Assembly (NCBI RefSeq): GCF_014645815.1
Contig: NZ_BMML01000001.1
Location: 766,171 to 830,170 of the forward strand
DNA from: Streptomyces fuscichromogenes
GTDB lineage: Bacteria; Actinomycetota; Actinomycetes; Streptomycetales; Streptomycetaceae
Length of the DNA stretch: 64,000 nucleotides
Direction of reading: 5' to 3'
Shown here: positions 27,228 through 36,835 of the stretch, in pieces
How positions within the stretch are numbered: position 1 is the stretch's first letter
How the letters are laid out: each line of letters opens with the position of its first letter
Translations under genes and position numbers: made by a program
Notes under the pieces: model-generated
What the model was told of the DNA's origin: nothing
The model's database searches: none
The model's input: the letters and a program-made list of their open reading frames with translations, nothing else

Positions 27228-30200
27228 ATGTTGGGGTGGGGGACCGATTTTCGCACGTGGCTCGCGACGCTTGAAGAACCAGGTATCCGAAGCCTGTTGA
27301 CGCAACATCACTGTCTACGTCACCAGTCCTGTGGCCGTCGCCATGACGCCGGCGGCCGCGCACCGGTCACGCGGCGCGATGTGAACGCCTTCCGGGTCTG
27401 GGTCGCCAGGGTGAGACAGCCGCAGCTCCAGTCGGCGGCCGCTTGCGGGTTGACCTGGGCTCGCCGTGTGCTCGTGGAAGAGCACGGCTGCTCCGCGGAC
27501 GTGCTCGAGGAACCGGACCTCGAGCAGGTCGAGGCCGCGCTCCGGGTCCTGGAAGCGCCGCTGGCACGCTGCGCGCTGTACGGAATGCTGTCCCCCGACA
27601 TGAGGAAGACGCCGATCGCCCCCTTGGTCGTCGGCCATACGGACAGGTTGCGCAAGGCAGCCGACCAGCAGCCTCCGTCCAACCCCGCCGAGATTCTCGG
27701 GAGAGTCGTGCCAGCAACAGGGCAGCCGGTGCCGGACGCTTCGGCCGGCGAGTCGTCGCACTCCGAGGACGAGCGGCCCGGCGGAGGCGAGAATCCGGTT
27801 CCGGTCCCGGGCGGGGTCCGGGACCTGACGCTCGACGGCGTTCTGGCCGAACTGGCGGCTTCCGGAGGGCAGTTGTCCGCCTCGCTGCGCAGCGTCGCCG
27901 ACGCGGTGGAGTCGGGCCGTCGCCCCGGGGCGACGCGCGAGCTGGCGGACGCGATGACGGCCTGGCTCGGTCTGCGTGACCGTGCCGCCGACCTGTGCGC
28001 CGACGCAGGCGTCGACTGGTCGCACGAGTCGGACCACGCATGGCTGACCGCCGAGCGCGCGCGGCTGGAGAAGTCCCGTGCCGAACTCGCCGCCCTGCGG
28101 GTGAGAGCCGAGTCGTACAACACCTTGATCGACGCTGCCATGGACCCCGACGAGGGGGCGACCCTCACCATGTTGCGCGATCGCCTGCGGGCGCAGATCG
28201 CTGAACTGGAGAGCACGCTCGGAGTCGGCACGGCACCGGGTGCGACCGCTTCCGGCAGTGGCCCCGTCGACGACATGAGCAAGCCGTCGGCAACCCCGCC
28301 GCCCGAGGTCTCGCACACCGACGGCGGCAGGAGCCCGGCCCGCGACCGTGCCCCGGAGCCCGCCTCCGGCACCGGGACGACGGTCGCGCAGACCGTCCGG
28401 GGCGCCGCCGAACCCGGGGCCGGGCCGGTCGAGCAGGCACCACCGGCATCACCGCTCGTCGTCGCCGCGGAGGCGGACGAACCGGAGGCCGCCACCCCGC
28501 ACCCTGCCGTGCACGACGGGGAGGTGCCGGAGCCGTACGAGGATCTCGGCGGCCCGTCCCCGGCCGTGGAGATCCTCTCCGCGGAGCCGGTCGTCGTGGA
28601 CACCGCGTACGAGGCCCCCGCCGGGCGCGAGGACACGGCCTCCGGCGCCCTGGCAGAGGCTCTCCCGGACGACGCCTCCCAGCCGGAGACGATCGCGGAG
28701 CAGGAGCCATGGCCGCCGTCGGTCGCGGACGCGGACTGGGACGTGCGTGCGCCGTGGGAGACCGGGAAGGAACCGCCGGTCACCGTCCTGGTGAGGTCGG
28801 GGCGTCTGGCCGAGGCCTACTGGCTGACCGAGGCATCCGCCGAGCCCGACATCCGTGCCAGGGCACTCGCGTTCGCCGCGGCGGCCTTCGACTGCGTCAC
28901 CGAGTCGGAGGCCACGGCAGTACAGATCACCCACGACATCGACGAAGCACCGCTCTCCCGGGACCGGGACGCATACCTCGTGGCCTTCACCGCGGCCCTG
29001 CGCGCGGGCCTCACCGCCTGCTGGCCGCACGCGCTCGTCAGCGACTTCTCACCGCCCGCCGGGCTGGCCGAGCCCTGGCAGGAGCTGCTCGCCGCCCTGG
29101 TGGCCGCGGTGCGCAACGGCCGCTCCTTCGACCCCGGCGCGCAGCAGTCGGACGACACCCCGCAGGGTCACGACCTGCGGGAAGAGCTCGGCACCCAGGC
29201 GCGGCAACTGCTCGAGAGCCTCTCCCGGCGCAAGACGAAGTACCAGCGTGCCACCCGGGTACTGCAGGATCTGGTCGGACCGAGCGGGGAACTCGGCCTG
29301 GCGTTGGGCGACATCATCCGGTGGGTCGAGGGCGGTCCGCTGCCCACGACCTCGTTCCGGGACCGGGCCGAGCAACTGCGCAGTGCCGATGACGTCGATC
29401 GGCTGATCGAGCAGACGGACAGTCGGTTCCGCACTCCCAAGCAGGCGAAAGAGCCCATCACCGCGGGCGCCCTGCGGCAGCTGCACACCGCCTGCCGATC
29501 GGTCGCGGACGTCCTGACCAAGGCGGACGCGGTGGCGGCCAATCTGCTGCGGCCGGTCGGCCCCTCCCAGTCGGGCATTCCCGAACTGGCGGCCGTACGG
29601 CGCGGGCTTCGGGACGTGCCACCGCCGCCCGGCGTGGGCGGCGCGGCCCTGGACCTGCTGCACCGCTGGCTCGACGGCGAGGTGGGCCGTCCGGGCGGCG
29701 AGAACCGGCCGGTCAGGGAGGAGGGAAGCCCCCGCCCCACCACCGACTGCCTGCTCACCTTGCCCGACCTGCCACGCGACAGCGTCGGCATGCCTGATCT
29801 GCATGATCCACGTACCGCTCGCCGGATGGCGGCGCTCATGGCACCCGCGGACGCCGAACACGCGCTGCGGCGCTACCTCAGCCGGGGTGACCTGCACTTG
29901 GCGCGAGCACTCGTGGACGCCGTACGACAGGACGCCATCGGTCACGGCGCGACGGACCCCGAATGGGCGGAGGGCGCGGAGCGGCGCGTCCAGCAGGCAC
30001 AGGAGAACTGGCGGGAGAGCGTGCGCCGCCGCCACGCGGAGGCGGCAGGTCTGCTCGCCCAGATGCGTACGCTCAATCTGCTGGCGCCCGATCAGGAGCG
30101 CGAGTTCACCGGACGGCTGCAGGAATTCGCGGACGGCGAGTCGTCCGGCCGCTACCGTCACGCGGTGGGCCGCCTCGAAGCGCTGCAGCAGGAGCTGTCG

Positions 30201-33137
30201 CAGCTGGTGGAGAGGTCCACCCGCCGTCAGCGCCAGGAACTGGAGCAGTTGCGCCTTGCGTCGGGTGCCCTGCTCACCTCCTCCGACTACGACCGGATCG
30301 CCCAGCTCATCACCGACGGCGACACGGTGACCGCGGAGGAGTTCCTCGCTCTTGCGCGCGGCGGCAAGCAACTGCCCGAGCGGCCCGAGGACGACGGTGC
30401 GGAACTCGGCACGTTTCTCGCCGGACTGACCGGCCCGGGGGTGCCCCTGCCCGGCGGTGACGGGGTCGACGCCGACTGGTGGGCGGCCCACTACGGATCC
30501 GGTGCCCAGCTCACGGCGGCGGCCGATCTCGGACTGCGGTCCTGGAAGGCGTTGTGCACCCGGCACGGGCGCAACAGCGAGTGGCAACAGCACCTGCCGA
30601 GGGTGCTGAGGCTGCTCGGCCTGGAGCCGAGTGGCCAGCCCGTCCTCGAGACCCGCACCCAAGGGGTGCGCCGGTTCGAGGTCCGGGCGAGGGTCGCCGA
30701 GCGCCCTGGATACGTCGCCGCGCTCGGTTCCCAGGCGACCTCGTACACGCTCCAGTTGATCTGGGAGGAACAGCGGGCGAATGGCCCGCTCGCCCACCTG
30801 GAGGACGCCGATGTCGACGCCAACATCGTGCTCTACCTGCATCCGCTGGGCGCCGAGGGACGGCGTCGGCTGGCGGACTCGGCCCGTGGCAGGGCGCAGC
30901 AGGCGCTGGTCGTGGACCCCGCCGTCATGGGCTGGATGGCCGCCGCCGCACCGGGCAGCTTCCGTGCGCTGCAAAGGGTCACGCTGCCCTGGGCGGCGTA
31001 CAACCCGTACACCCCCTTTGTCGCGGGACTGGTTCCACCGGAGGTCTTCTACGGACGGGACGAGGAAATGCGCGAGGTCATGGACCCGCGCGGAGGCCTC
31101 TTCCTCTACGGCGGACGGCAGTTGGGCAAGTCCGCGTTGCTCCGGCGGGTGGCCCGGATCTTCCCGCGGGGCTCCGACAACTACGTGGCCGTGTATCTCG
31201 ACCTGCTGAAGTCGGAGATCGGCCAGGCCGAGGCACCCGACAAGATCTGGAACCTGCTCGCGGACGAACTCAAGCGCCGGGGCGTGTTCGGGAACAAGGT
31301 GCCCGAACAGGCCGGTGCGGAGGTGGTGGCGCGGCGCCTCGGGGAGTGGCTGGACGCGGACGAGTCACGGCGACTGCTCGTGCTCGCGGACGAGGCGGAC
31401 GCCTTCCTGACCGCTGACTCGCGACGCACGTTCCGTATGGGCGGCGAGTCCACGTTCCCCAACGTGAAGCGGTTCCAGCAGCTCATGGAGCACTCGGAGC
31501 GCCGATTCAAGATTGTCTTCGCCGGCCTTCACCAGGTTCAGCGTTTCGGTGCCCTGTCCAACGTCTCGACCGCGCACGGAGGACCCGACGTACTCGTCGG
31601 CCCGCTGAAGCCACAGGCCGCCCTCCGGCTCGTCACCGAACCGATGGCCGCCCTCGGCTATGTGTTCGAGCAGCCGGAGCTGGTCTGGCGGATCCTCGCC
31701 ATCACCAACTACCAGGCCAACCTGGTGCAGATCTTCTGCAGTGAACTGGTACGCACGCTGCATTCGCGTCCCTATGTGGCAACGGTCCGCGCCACGGCCA
31801 TTTCGGAGACCGACGTCCAGGAGGTCGCGGCGTCGGAGACGCTCCGGCGCAGGATCGCCGAAAGACTGCGTTTCACGATCAACCTGGAGGACCGCTACCG
31901 GGTCCTGGCCCTCCTCGTCGCGCTGGAGAGCCTGAAGGACGGCTACCGCGGCGACTACAGCGCCAAGGAACTGCTCGACCTCGCCCGGGACGCCTGGCCG
32001 GAGGGGTTCGAGGAGTGCGGGGTGCAACAGGCCGAGATCTATCTCAACGAGATGGCGGGACTCGGGCTGCTGATCCGTCTGGGGAACCAGGCGCGGTTCG
32101 CGGTGAGAAGTCCCAACGTCGTCAACATGCTCGGCACCCAGGAGGAACTGGAGACCGAGTTGCACGAGACGGAGTTCGGTCTCCCCTACGACTACAACCC
32201 ACGTGCCGCACGGCGCATCCTCGGCCGGGACCGCAACAGCGGCGTCCAGCGCTACAGCCCACTGACCGAAGGACAACTCCACGAGACCGCCCAGCCGGGT
32301 GTCTCCGTGGTCTCCACCACGGACCTGCACCGACCCGAGCTGGTACTTCAGGCCGTGTCCGCGTTCGCCGAGGGGCGCGGGGTGAAGGTCGTGCGAGCAC
32401 AGCGCGGTGAGGACCTCGGCACCGTCCTGGCCGAGGCCCGTCCGCGTACGGCCTTCGTCGTCCTGGCCGACCTGAGGGGTGCGGGCGCCGACGCGCTGGG
32501 AGAGGCACTGCGACTCTGCGTGGAGCAGGTCGGACCCGCGGCGGACAAACACGTGCCGCAGAACGAGGGCCGCAAGAACAAGCAGAACCGGTCGGTACTG
32601 GTCCTGGCCGACGCCGAGGTCGTCGGCTCGTTGCGGGGCACCGACGCGGGCCGACGGCTGCGCGTGCGGACCCTGCAACCGCGGCGCTGGACGGCCGACT
32701 CCCTGCGGGCCTGGCCCGAGTGCCCCTTCGTCTCGCGCGAGGAACGCCGCCGGCTCACGGACGCCACCTCCGGCTGGTCCCACCTGACGGAGGTCGCCGT
32801 CGCGGACGTCTCGCTCAACGGGGCGACGCTCGACGACGCCCTCGACCACATTCGCGCCGGGACCCTCAAGCCGACGAACGTGGATGGTCACCTCCGGAAG
32901 TCCGGCCTGAGCGGCAGCGACCTCTCCCTGCTCGCCCTGTGGACCGAGTACGTCGAGGAGGGACAGGGCGTGCCCGTCGACGACGTCGAGGCCGCGACCG
33001 GCCTCGGCCTTGAGGAGACCAGGCACTGGCTGGCTCACCTCGACGACCTGAACGTCGTCGACGAGACCGACGGGGGAGTGGCACTGGATCCCGTCACCTT
33101 CCGGGCGGTGCGCGCACGAGCCGCGAAGACCGCGTGA
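27228..33137 (+). CDS. Very large P-loop (STAND/AAA-like) NTPase of unknown function
   Basis: About 1969 residues if it starts at ATG 27228. That start lacks a clear ribosome binding site, and codon use becomes Streptomyces-like only after about 27360, so a later start such as GTG 27381 is possible. Residues 200-520 are a variable, acidic/Pro-rich linker. Residues 520-1200 are mostly helical, with TPR-like stretches (SGRLAEAYWLTEA; RGDLHLARALVDAV). The NTPase begins at YNPYTPFVAGLVPPEVFYGRDEEM, with Walker A GGRQLGKS (1295-1302), Walker B LLVLADEAD (1383-1391), sensor-like FKIVFAGLHQVQRF, and a STAND-like TNYQANLVQIFCSELV near 1493. From about 1690 a second module repeats ATPase-like features (TAFVVLADLRG, LQPRRWTADSLRAWP, TSGWSHLTEVA) without a Walker A, then a winged-helix-like end. 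The stop overlaps the next gene by 4 bp. Confidence 0.75.
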   Translation: MLGWGTDFRTWLATLEEPGIRSLLTQHHCLRHQSCGRRHDAGGRAPVTRRDVNAFRVWVARVRQPQLQSAAACGLTWARRVLVEEHGCSADVLEEPDLEQVEAALRVLEAPLARCALYGMLSPDMRKTPIAPLVVGHTDRLRKAADQQPPSNPAEILGRVVPATGQPVPDASAGESSHSEDERPGGGENPVPVPGGVRDLTLDGVLAELAASGGQLSASLRSVADAVESGRRPGATRELADAMTAWLGLRDRAADLCADAGVDWSHESDHAWLTAERARLEKSRAELAALRVRAESYNTLIDAAMDPDEGATLTMLRDRLRAQIAELESTLGVGTAPGATASGSGPVDDMSKPSATPPPEVSHTDGGRSPARDRAPEPASGTGTTVAQTVRGAAEPGAGPVEQAPPASPLVVAAEADEPEAATPHPAVHDGEVPEPYEDLGGPSPAVEILSAEPVVVDTAYEAPAGREDTASGALAEALPDDASQPETIAEQEPWPPSVADADWDVRAPWETGKEPPVTVLVRSGRLAEAYWLTEASAEPDIRARALAFAAAAFDCVTESEATAVQITHDIDEAPLSRDRDAYLVAFTAALRAGLTACWPHALVSDFSPPAGLAEPWQELLAALVAAVRNGRSFDPGAQQSDDTPQGHDLREELGTQARQLLESLSRRKTKYQRATRVLQDLVGPSGELGLALGDIIRWVEGGPLPTTSFRDRAEQLRSADDVDRLIEQTDSRFRTPKQAKEPITAGALRQLHTACRSVADVLTKADAVAANLLRPVGPSQSGIPELAAVRRGLRDVPPPPGVGGAALDLLHRWLDGEVGRPGGENRPVREEGSPRPTTDCLLTLPDLPRDSVGMPDLHDPRTARRMAALMAPADAEHALRRYLSRGDLHLARALVDAVRQDAIGHGATDPEWAEGAERRVQQAQENWRESVRRRHAEAAGLLAQMRTLNLLAPDQEREFTGRLQEFADGESSGRYRHAVGRLEALQQELSQLVERSTRRQRQELEQLRLASGALLTSSDYDRIAQLITDGDTVTAEEFLALARGGKQLPERPEDDGAELGTFLAGLTGPGVPLPGGDGVDADWWAAHYGSGAQLTAAADLGLRSWKALCTRHGRNSEWQQHLPRVLRLLGLEPSGQPVLETRTQGVRRFEVRARVAERPGYVAALGSQATSYTLQLIWEEQRANGPLAHLEDADVDANIVLYLHPLGAEGRRRLADSARGRAQQALVVDPAVMGWMAAAAPGSFRALQRVTLPWAAYNPYTPFVAGLVPPEVFYGRDEEMREVMDPRGGLFLYGGRQLGKSALLRRVARIFPRGSDNYVAVYLDLLKSEIGQAEAPDKIWNLLADELKRRGVFGNKVPEQAGAEVVARRLGEWLDADESRRLLVLADEADAFLTADSRRTFRMGGESTFPNVKRFQQLMEHSERRFKIVFAGLHQVQRFGALSNVSTAHGGPDVLVGPLKPQAALRLVTEPMAALGYVFEQPELVWRILAITNYQANLVQIFCSELVRTLHSRPYVATVRATAISETDVQEVAASETLRRRIAERLRFTINLEDRYRVLALLVALESLKDGYRGDYSAKELLDLARDAWPEGFEECGVQQAEIYLNEMAGLGLLIRLGNQARFAVRSPNVVNMLGTQEELETELHETEFGLPYDYNPRAARRILGRDRNSGVQRYSPLTEGQLHETAQPGVSVVSTTDLHRPELVLQAVSAFAEGRGVKVVRAQRGEDLGTVLAEARPRTAFVVLADLRGAGADALGEALRLCVEQVGPAADKHVPQNEGRKNKQNRSVLVLADAEVVGSLRGTDAGRRLRVRTLQPRRWTADSLRAWPECPFVSREERRRLTDATSGWSHLTEVAVADVSLNGATLDDALDHIRAGTLKPTNVDGHLRKSGLSGSDLSLLALWTEYVEEGQGVPVDDVEAATGLGLEETRHWLAHLDDLNVVDETDGGVALDPVTFRAVRARAAKTA

Positions 33138-34669
33138 CAGCGGTCCGGCCCGGCCCGGTGCTGAATGGCCTGCCCGGCGTGAAGGCACAGCTCGACGAGA
33201 TCGCCGACCAGCTGGCGGCGGGTCTGCACTGCCTCTGGCTGCTGCCCGACCACCTGGTCGACTCGGGGCAGGCGGAGGACCTGTACCGGGCCGCTCTCAA
33301 CAGCATGCCCGATCGCCTTGACCTGCTACCGCCTGCCGTTCCGGCGGTGCCCGCACCGCGCCGTCCCGTCTCCGGCGAAGCCGACGAGCCCACCGCGTAC
33401 GACGCGGGGCAGTGGGAGGAGGCGGACGGAGCGGACTGGGACGATCTGCCCGAGATCGACTTCGACGACGGGTTCGACATCGGCTGGTCCGCCGAGCGCC
33501 CGGTACGCGGCGTGCGCCCGGCGCTCCGCGAGGAGGCCCTACCGGGACTCCTGGAGCGACTGGCCAAGGATCTCGCCGTGGACCCCGGCGAGGTCGTCGC
33601 ACGGTTGACGGACCCGGCTCATCGCTGGCGACCGGTGATAGGCCTACGGGCCTGGGCGGAACCGGACGACCACGGGCAGGCCTCCGCGGGCGTGCCCGGC
33701 GTGCCCGGCGGGGGCGGCAGCCGGGGCGGAGCCGTCCAGCGGCTCTTCCATGCGCTGTCCGCCGCGACCAAAGAGGCGGGCCTGCCGCCCCAGGTACGTC
33801 CACGCCTGCTCGTCGTGGCTCGGCTGAGGGACGTTCCGGGATCGCTCGTCGAAGAACTGGACCGGGACATCGCGACCACGGCCGTGCGCTGGTGGTGGGG
33901 CACGATCGGGCGACTGGACACGGCGACGATCGTGGCGTCCACCCGGACGCGAGGCACCGCGGTCCATGTCGCCCAGCGCATTCGGGCCGTCGTCCGTGAC
34001 GAGGTCGTCGCCGAGATCGCCGGATTCGACCTGGCGCTCGCCCGGCGACTGGCCGTGGCGTGGGACGGCCGGATCGGCGGACTCGACTCCGCCCTGCGGT
34101 CCTGCCTCGACGCCGAGCAGATCGGCCGGGCCGCCACCTGTCCCGACACGGCGTTCGAGGCCGGCACCCGGCGCCGCCCCGGCTCACGGCTGCGACCGGC
34201 CTGGTCCGAAGGGCTGGTGCAGTCGTGGGAGGGCATGCTGCGTCGTCATCCGGCCGTCTGGTACGCCGACGGCGGCGCGGACGGGCCGCCCGAACTCGAC
34301 CTCCTGGTGGGGCAGGCGCAGCAACGTGCGGTGTTCCCGTGGATCGAGGAGGCCCGTGACCGGCTGGCTCGCCTGGGCGCCCGTCATGCGGCCCGACCCC
34401 TGGCCGTCCTGGTCGAGACCTACGCCCAGCGGCCGCCCGCCGACTTCCGTTCGCACCCCGACAGAGCCTTCGCGCAACTGGAGGTCGGTGCCCTGCTCTC
34501 CGCCTGCCATGAGGGCGGCCTGGTCCTTCCGGGCGAGGAATTGCGGCTGCTCAAGACGCTGGTGAAGGCCAGGAACATCCTCGCGCACCGGGGCGCGCTC
34601 CGTGACGCCACGCTCCACACGCTGTGCGAGGAGTTCGCGCTCGCGCATCGACGCTGGGCGAAACTGTAG
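33134..34669 (+). CDS. HEPN-like domain protein coupled to the large NTPase
   Basis: A 511-residue protein starting at GTG 33134 inside the stop of the large NTPase gene (GTGA). The N-terminal 60 residues (LDEIADQLAAGLHCLWLLPDHLVDSGQAEDLYRAAL) resemble an NTPase-like core without a P-loop. An acidic linker follows, with WEEADGADWDDLPEIDFDDGFD. Residues 200-330 include RPRLLVVARLRDVPGSLVEELDRD. The C-terminus has LRLLKTLVKARNILAHRGAL; R480-N-I-L-A-H485 fits the R-x4-6-H motif of HEPN RNases and their Swt1/ApeA-type relatives. I cannot name the family. An RNase effector activated by the partner is a reasonable inference only. Confidence 0.7.
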   Translation: MTAVRPGPVLNGLPGVKAQLDEIADQLAAGLHCLWLLPDHLVDSGQAEDLYRAALNSMPDRLDLLPPAVPAVPAPRRPVSGEADEPTAYDAGQWEEADGADWDDLPEIDFDDGFDIGWSAERPVRGVRPALREEALPGLLERLAKDLAVDPGEVVARLTDPAHRWRPVIGLRAWAEPDDHGQASAGVPGVPGGGGSRGGAVQRLFHALSAATKEAGLPPQVRPRLLVVARLRDVPGSLVEELDRDIATTAVRWWWGTIGRLDTATIVASTRTRGTAVHVAQRIRAVVRDEVVAEIAGFDLALARRLAVAWDGRIGGLDSALRSCLDAEQIGRAATCPDTAFEAGTRRRPGSRLRPAWSEGLVQSWEGMLRRHPAVWYADGGADGPPELDLLVGQAQQRAVFPWIEEARDRLARLGARHAARPLAVLVETYAQRPPADFRSHPDRAFAQLEVGALLSACHEGGLVLPGEELRLLKTLVKARNILAHRGALRDATLHTLCEEFALAHRRWAKL

Positions 34670-34710
34670 GGATCCGACAGCGACACCCGCGAGCCACTGT
34701 CGGTGCCCGC

Positions 34711-34739
34711 TTGCTCGTGGCGATGGCGGGACCGATAGG
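34711..34739 (+). promoter_or_regulatory. Candidate promoter for fabG-fabI
   Basis: TTGCTC (34711-34716) and GATAGG (34734-34739) are separated by 17 bp and lie 70 bp before the fabG start, in the only gap between the HEPN-like gene and fabG. This fits a vegetative sigma-70 type promoter. Confidence 0.5.
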
Positions 34740-34808
34740 TTTTTGATGAAGCCGCCTGTCATGTCAGCTGTTCGGGCGGGAGGTCAGACCGAACGAAAGG
34801 GTGATCCG

Positions 34809-35528
34809 TTGAGCCGCTCGGTTCTCGTCACCGGAGGCAACCGGGGCATCGGCCTCGCCATCGCCCGCGCTTTCGCCGACAACGGCGACAAGGTTGCCAT
34901 CACGTACCGCTCGGGCGAGCCGCCGGCCGTCCTGAAGGAACTGGGCGTCCTGGCCGTCAAGTGCGACATCACCGACTCCGAGCAGGTGGAGCAGGCCTAC
35001 AAGGAGATCGAGGATGCGCACGGTCCGGTCGAGGTCCTGATCGCCAACGCCGGCATCACCAAGGACACGCTCCTGATGCGCATGTCCGAGGAGGACTTCA
35101 CCTCGGTCCTCGACACCAACCTCACCGGCACCTTCCGGGTGGTCAAGCGCGCCAACCGCGGCATGCTGCGCGCCAAGAAGGGCCGCGTCGTCCTCATCTC
35201 CTCGGTCGTCGGCCTCTACGGCGGCCCCGGCCAGGCCAACTACGCCGCCTCCAAGGCCGCCCTGGTCGGCTTCGCGCGCTCCCTCGCCCGTGAGCTGGGC
35301 TCGCGCAACATCACCTTCAACGTCGTCGCGCCCGGCTTCGTCGACACCGACATGACCAAGGTGCTCACCGACGAGCAGCGCGCCAACATCGTGGCGCAGG
35401 TGCCGCTCGGCCGGTACGCGCAGCCCGAGGAGGTCGCCGCGACGGTGCGGTTCCTCGCCTCGGACGACGCCTCGTACATCACTGGAGCCGTCATCCCCGT
35501 TGACGGCGGACTGGGAATGGGTCACTGA
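34809..35528 (+). CDS. fabG: 3-oxoacyl-ACP reductase FabG
   Basis: A 239-residue classical SDR. TGGNRGIGLA is at residues 8-17, NAGITKD near 87, and catalytic Ser/YAASK in SSVVGLYGGPGQANYAASKAAL. It reduces beta-ketoacyl-ACP in fatty acid elongation with NADPH. The likely start is TTG 34809 (LSRSVLVTGGNRG) with AAAGGG 6 nt upstream; longer in-frame starts have no such site. The next gene, fabI, begins 5 nt after its stop. Confidence 0.93.
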   Translation: MSRSVLVTGGNRGIGLAIARAFADNGDKVAITYRSGEPPAVLKELGVLAVKCDITDSEQVEQAYKEIEDAHGPVEVLIANAGITKDTLLMRMSEEDFTSVLDTNLTGTFRVVKRANRGMLRAKKGRVVLISSVVGLYGGPGQANYAASKAALVGFARSLARELGSRNITFNVVAPGFVDTDMTKVLTDEQRANIVAQVPLGRYAQPEEVAATVRFLASDDASYITGAVIPVDGGLGMGH

Positions 35529-35533
35529 TCACC

Positions 35534-36301
35534 ATGAGTGGAATCCTCGAGGGCAAGCGCATCCTGATCACGGGTGTGCTGATGGAGTCCTCCATCGCCT
35601 TCCACGCGGCCAAGCTGGCCCAGGAGCAGGGTGCAGAGATCATCCTCACCGCGTTCCCGCGGCCCACGCTGACCGAGCGCATCGCCAAGAAGCTGCCGAA
35701 GCCCACCAAGGTCATCGAACTCGACGTCACCAACGACGAGCACCTCGGCCGCCTTGCCGACCTCGTCGGCGAGGAGCTCGGCAGCCTCGACGGCGTCGTC
35801 CACTCCATCGGCTTCGCCCCGCAGGACGCGCTCGGCGGCAACTTCCTCAACACGCCGTTCGAGTCCGTCGCCACCGCCATGCACGTCTCGGCGTACTCCC
35901 TGAAGTCGCTGACCATGGCCTGCCTGCCGCTGATGCAGAACGGCGGCTCGGTCGTCGGCCTCACCTTCGACGCCCAGTACGCCTGGCCGCAGTACGACTG
36001 GATGGGCCCGGCCAAGGCCGCCCTGGAGGCCACCAGCCGCTACCTCGCACGCGACCTGGGCAAGCAGAACATCCGCTGCAACCTCATCTCCGCCGGCCCG
36101 ATCGGCTCCATGGCCGCCAAGTCCATCCCGGGCTTCAGCGACCTGGCCGCCGTCTGGGACCACCGCTCCCCGCTGGAGTGGGACCTCAAGGACCCCGAGC
36201 CGGCCGGCAAGGGCATCGTGGCCCTGCTGAGCGACTGGTTCCCGAAGACCACCGGCGAGATCATCCACGTGGACGGCGGTCTGCACGCCATCGGCGCCTG
36301 A
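35534..36301 (+). CDS. fabI: Enoyl-ACP reductase FabI/InhA
   Basis: A 255-residue protein. MSGILEGKRILITGVLMESSIAFHAA carries the enoyl-reductase variant of the glycine motif. FDAQYAWPQYDWMGPAKAAL supplies the Tyr and Lys of the FabI/InhA active site. The N-terminal and TAFPRPTLTERIAKKLP sequences are close to mycobacterial InhA in style. It performs the last reduction of fatty acid elongation with NADH and forms an operon with fabG. Confidence 0.94.
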   Translation: MSGILEGKRILITGVLMESSIAFHAAKLAQEQGAEIILTAFPRPTLTERIAKKLPKPTKVIELDVTNDEHLGRLADLVGEELGSLDGVVHSIGFAPQDALGGNFLNTPFESVATAMHVSAYSLKSLTMACLPLMQNGGSVVGLTFDAQYAWPQYDWMGPAKAALEATSRYLARDLGKQNIRCNLISAGPIGSMAAKSIPGFSDLAAVWDHRSPLEWDLKDPEPAGKGIVALLSDWFPKTTGEIIHVDGGLHAIGA

Positions 36302-36337
36302 CCCGTACGGACTCGCACGGACTCCGCACGGACTCCC

Positions 36338-36368
36338 GAGGCCCGCATCCCGCAGGGGTGCGGGCCTC
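36338..36368 (+). terminator. Terminator after fabI
   Basis: GAGGCCCGCA (36338-36347) and TGCGGGCCTC (36359-36368) form a perfect 10-bp stem with an 11-nt loop. It is preceded by three direct GCACGGACTCC-type repeats (36304-36337). Confidence 0.8.
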
Positions 36369-36484
36369 ACCCGTTCGGCCCACCGGCCGGGCCGTCGCCG
36401 CCGCGACGGCGCACGCTGGATCACGCGTGGAGCGAGCGTTCACCGCGCGACGTCCCTCCCGAGCCCGGCCGAGGAGGTCCCCTT

Positions 36485-36835
36485 GTGCGCCTGTCCCGCA
36501 GCCTGGCCCCGGTGACTCTGGCGCTCGCCCTGGTGCTGTCGCTGCCGTACGACGCGGAGTGCCACGCGCGCGTGCCGAGCGGACACGAACCCGCGCCGCA
36601 GTTGTTCGGCGCGTCCTGCCGGACCACCGTCCGCGGCTCCCATGTGGTGACCTACTGCCACAACCCCTACGTCGACACCGACCGGGTCCGGCTGCACATC
36701 GAGTGCGCCCAGTGGTGGGACATCGACACCGACACCGCCCCGGCCGACATCGGACCGGCGCTCACCGTCCGGCTCTCCGGCCGCTGCTGGAAGGGCGTCC
36801 GCGCGGTGTGGGTCAGCCACCAGAAGATGAGCTGA
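36485..36835 (+). CDS. Secreted or lipoprotein-like hypothetical protein
   Basis: A 116-residue protein with a short signal-like N-terminus (LSRSLAPVTLALALVLSLPYDAEC). The rest has four further cysteines (SCRTT, YCHN, IECAQWW, GRCWKG) that could form two disulfides. GTG 36485 has GAGGAGG upstream. It overlaps the convergent GntR gene by 23 bp at its 3' end. I do not recognise a family. Confidence 0.72.
   Translation: MRLSRSLAPVTLALALVLSLPYDAECHARVPSGHEPAPQLFGASCRTTVRGSHVVTYCHNPYVDTDRVRLHIECAQWWDIDTDTAPADIGPALTVRLSGRCWKGVRAVWVSHQKMS

Noticed and set aside
27228..34669. BREX/Pgl-type phage defence
   Set aside because: There is no methyltransferase (PglX), phosphatase (PglZ) or kinase (PglW) in the window. 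Only a P-loop protein is shared in general terms.
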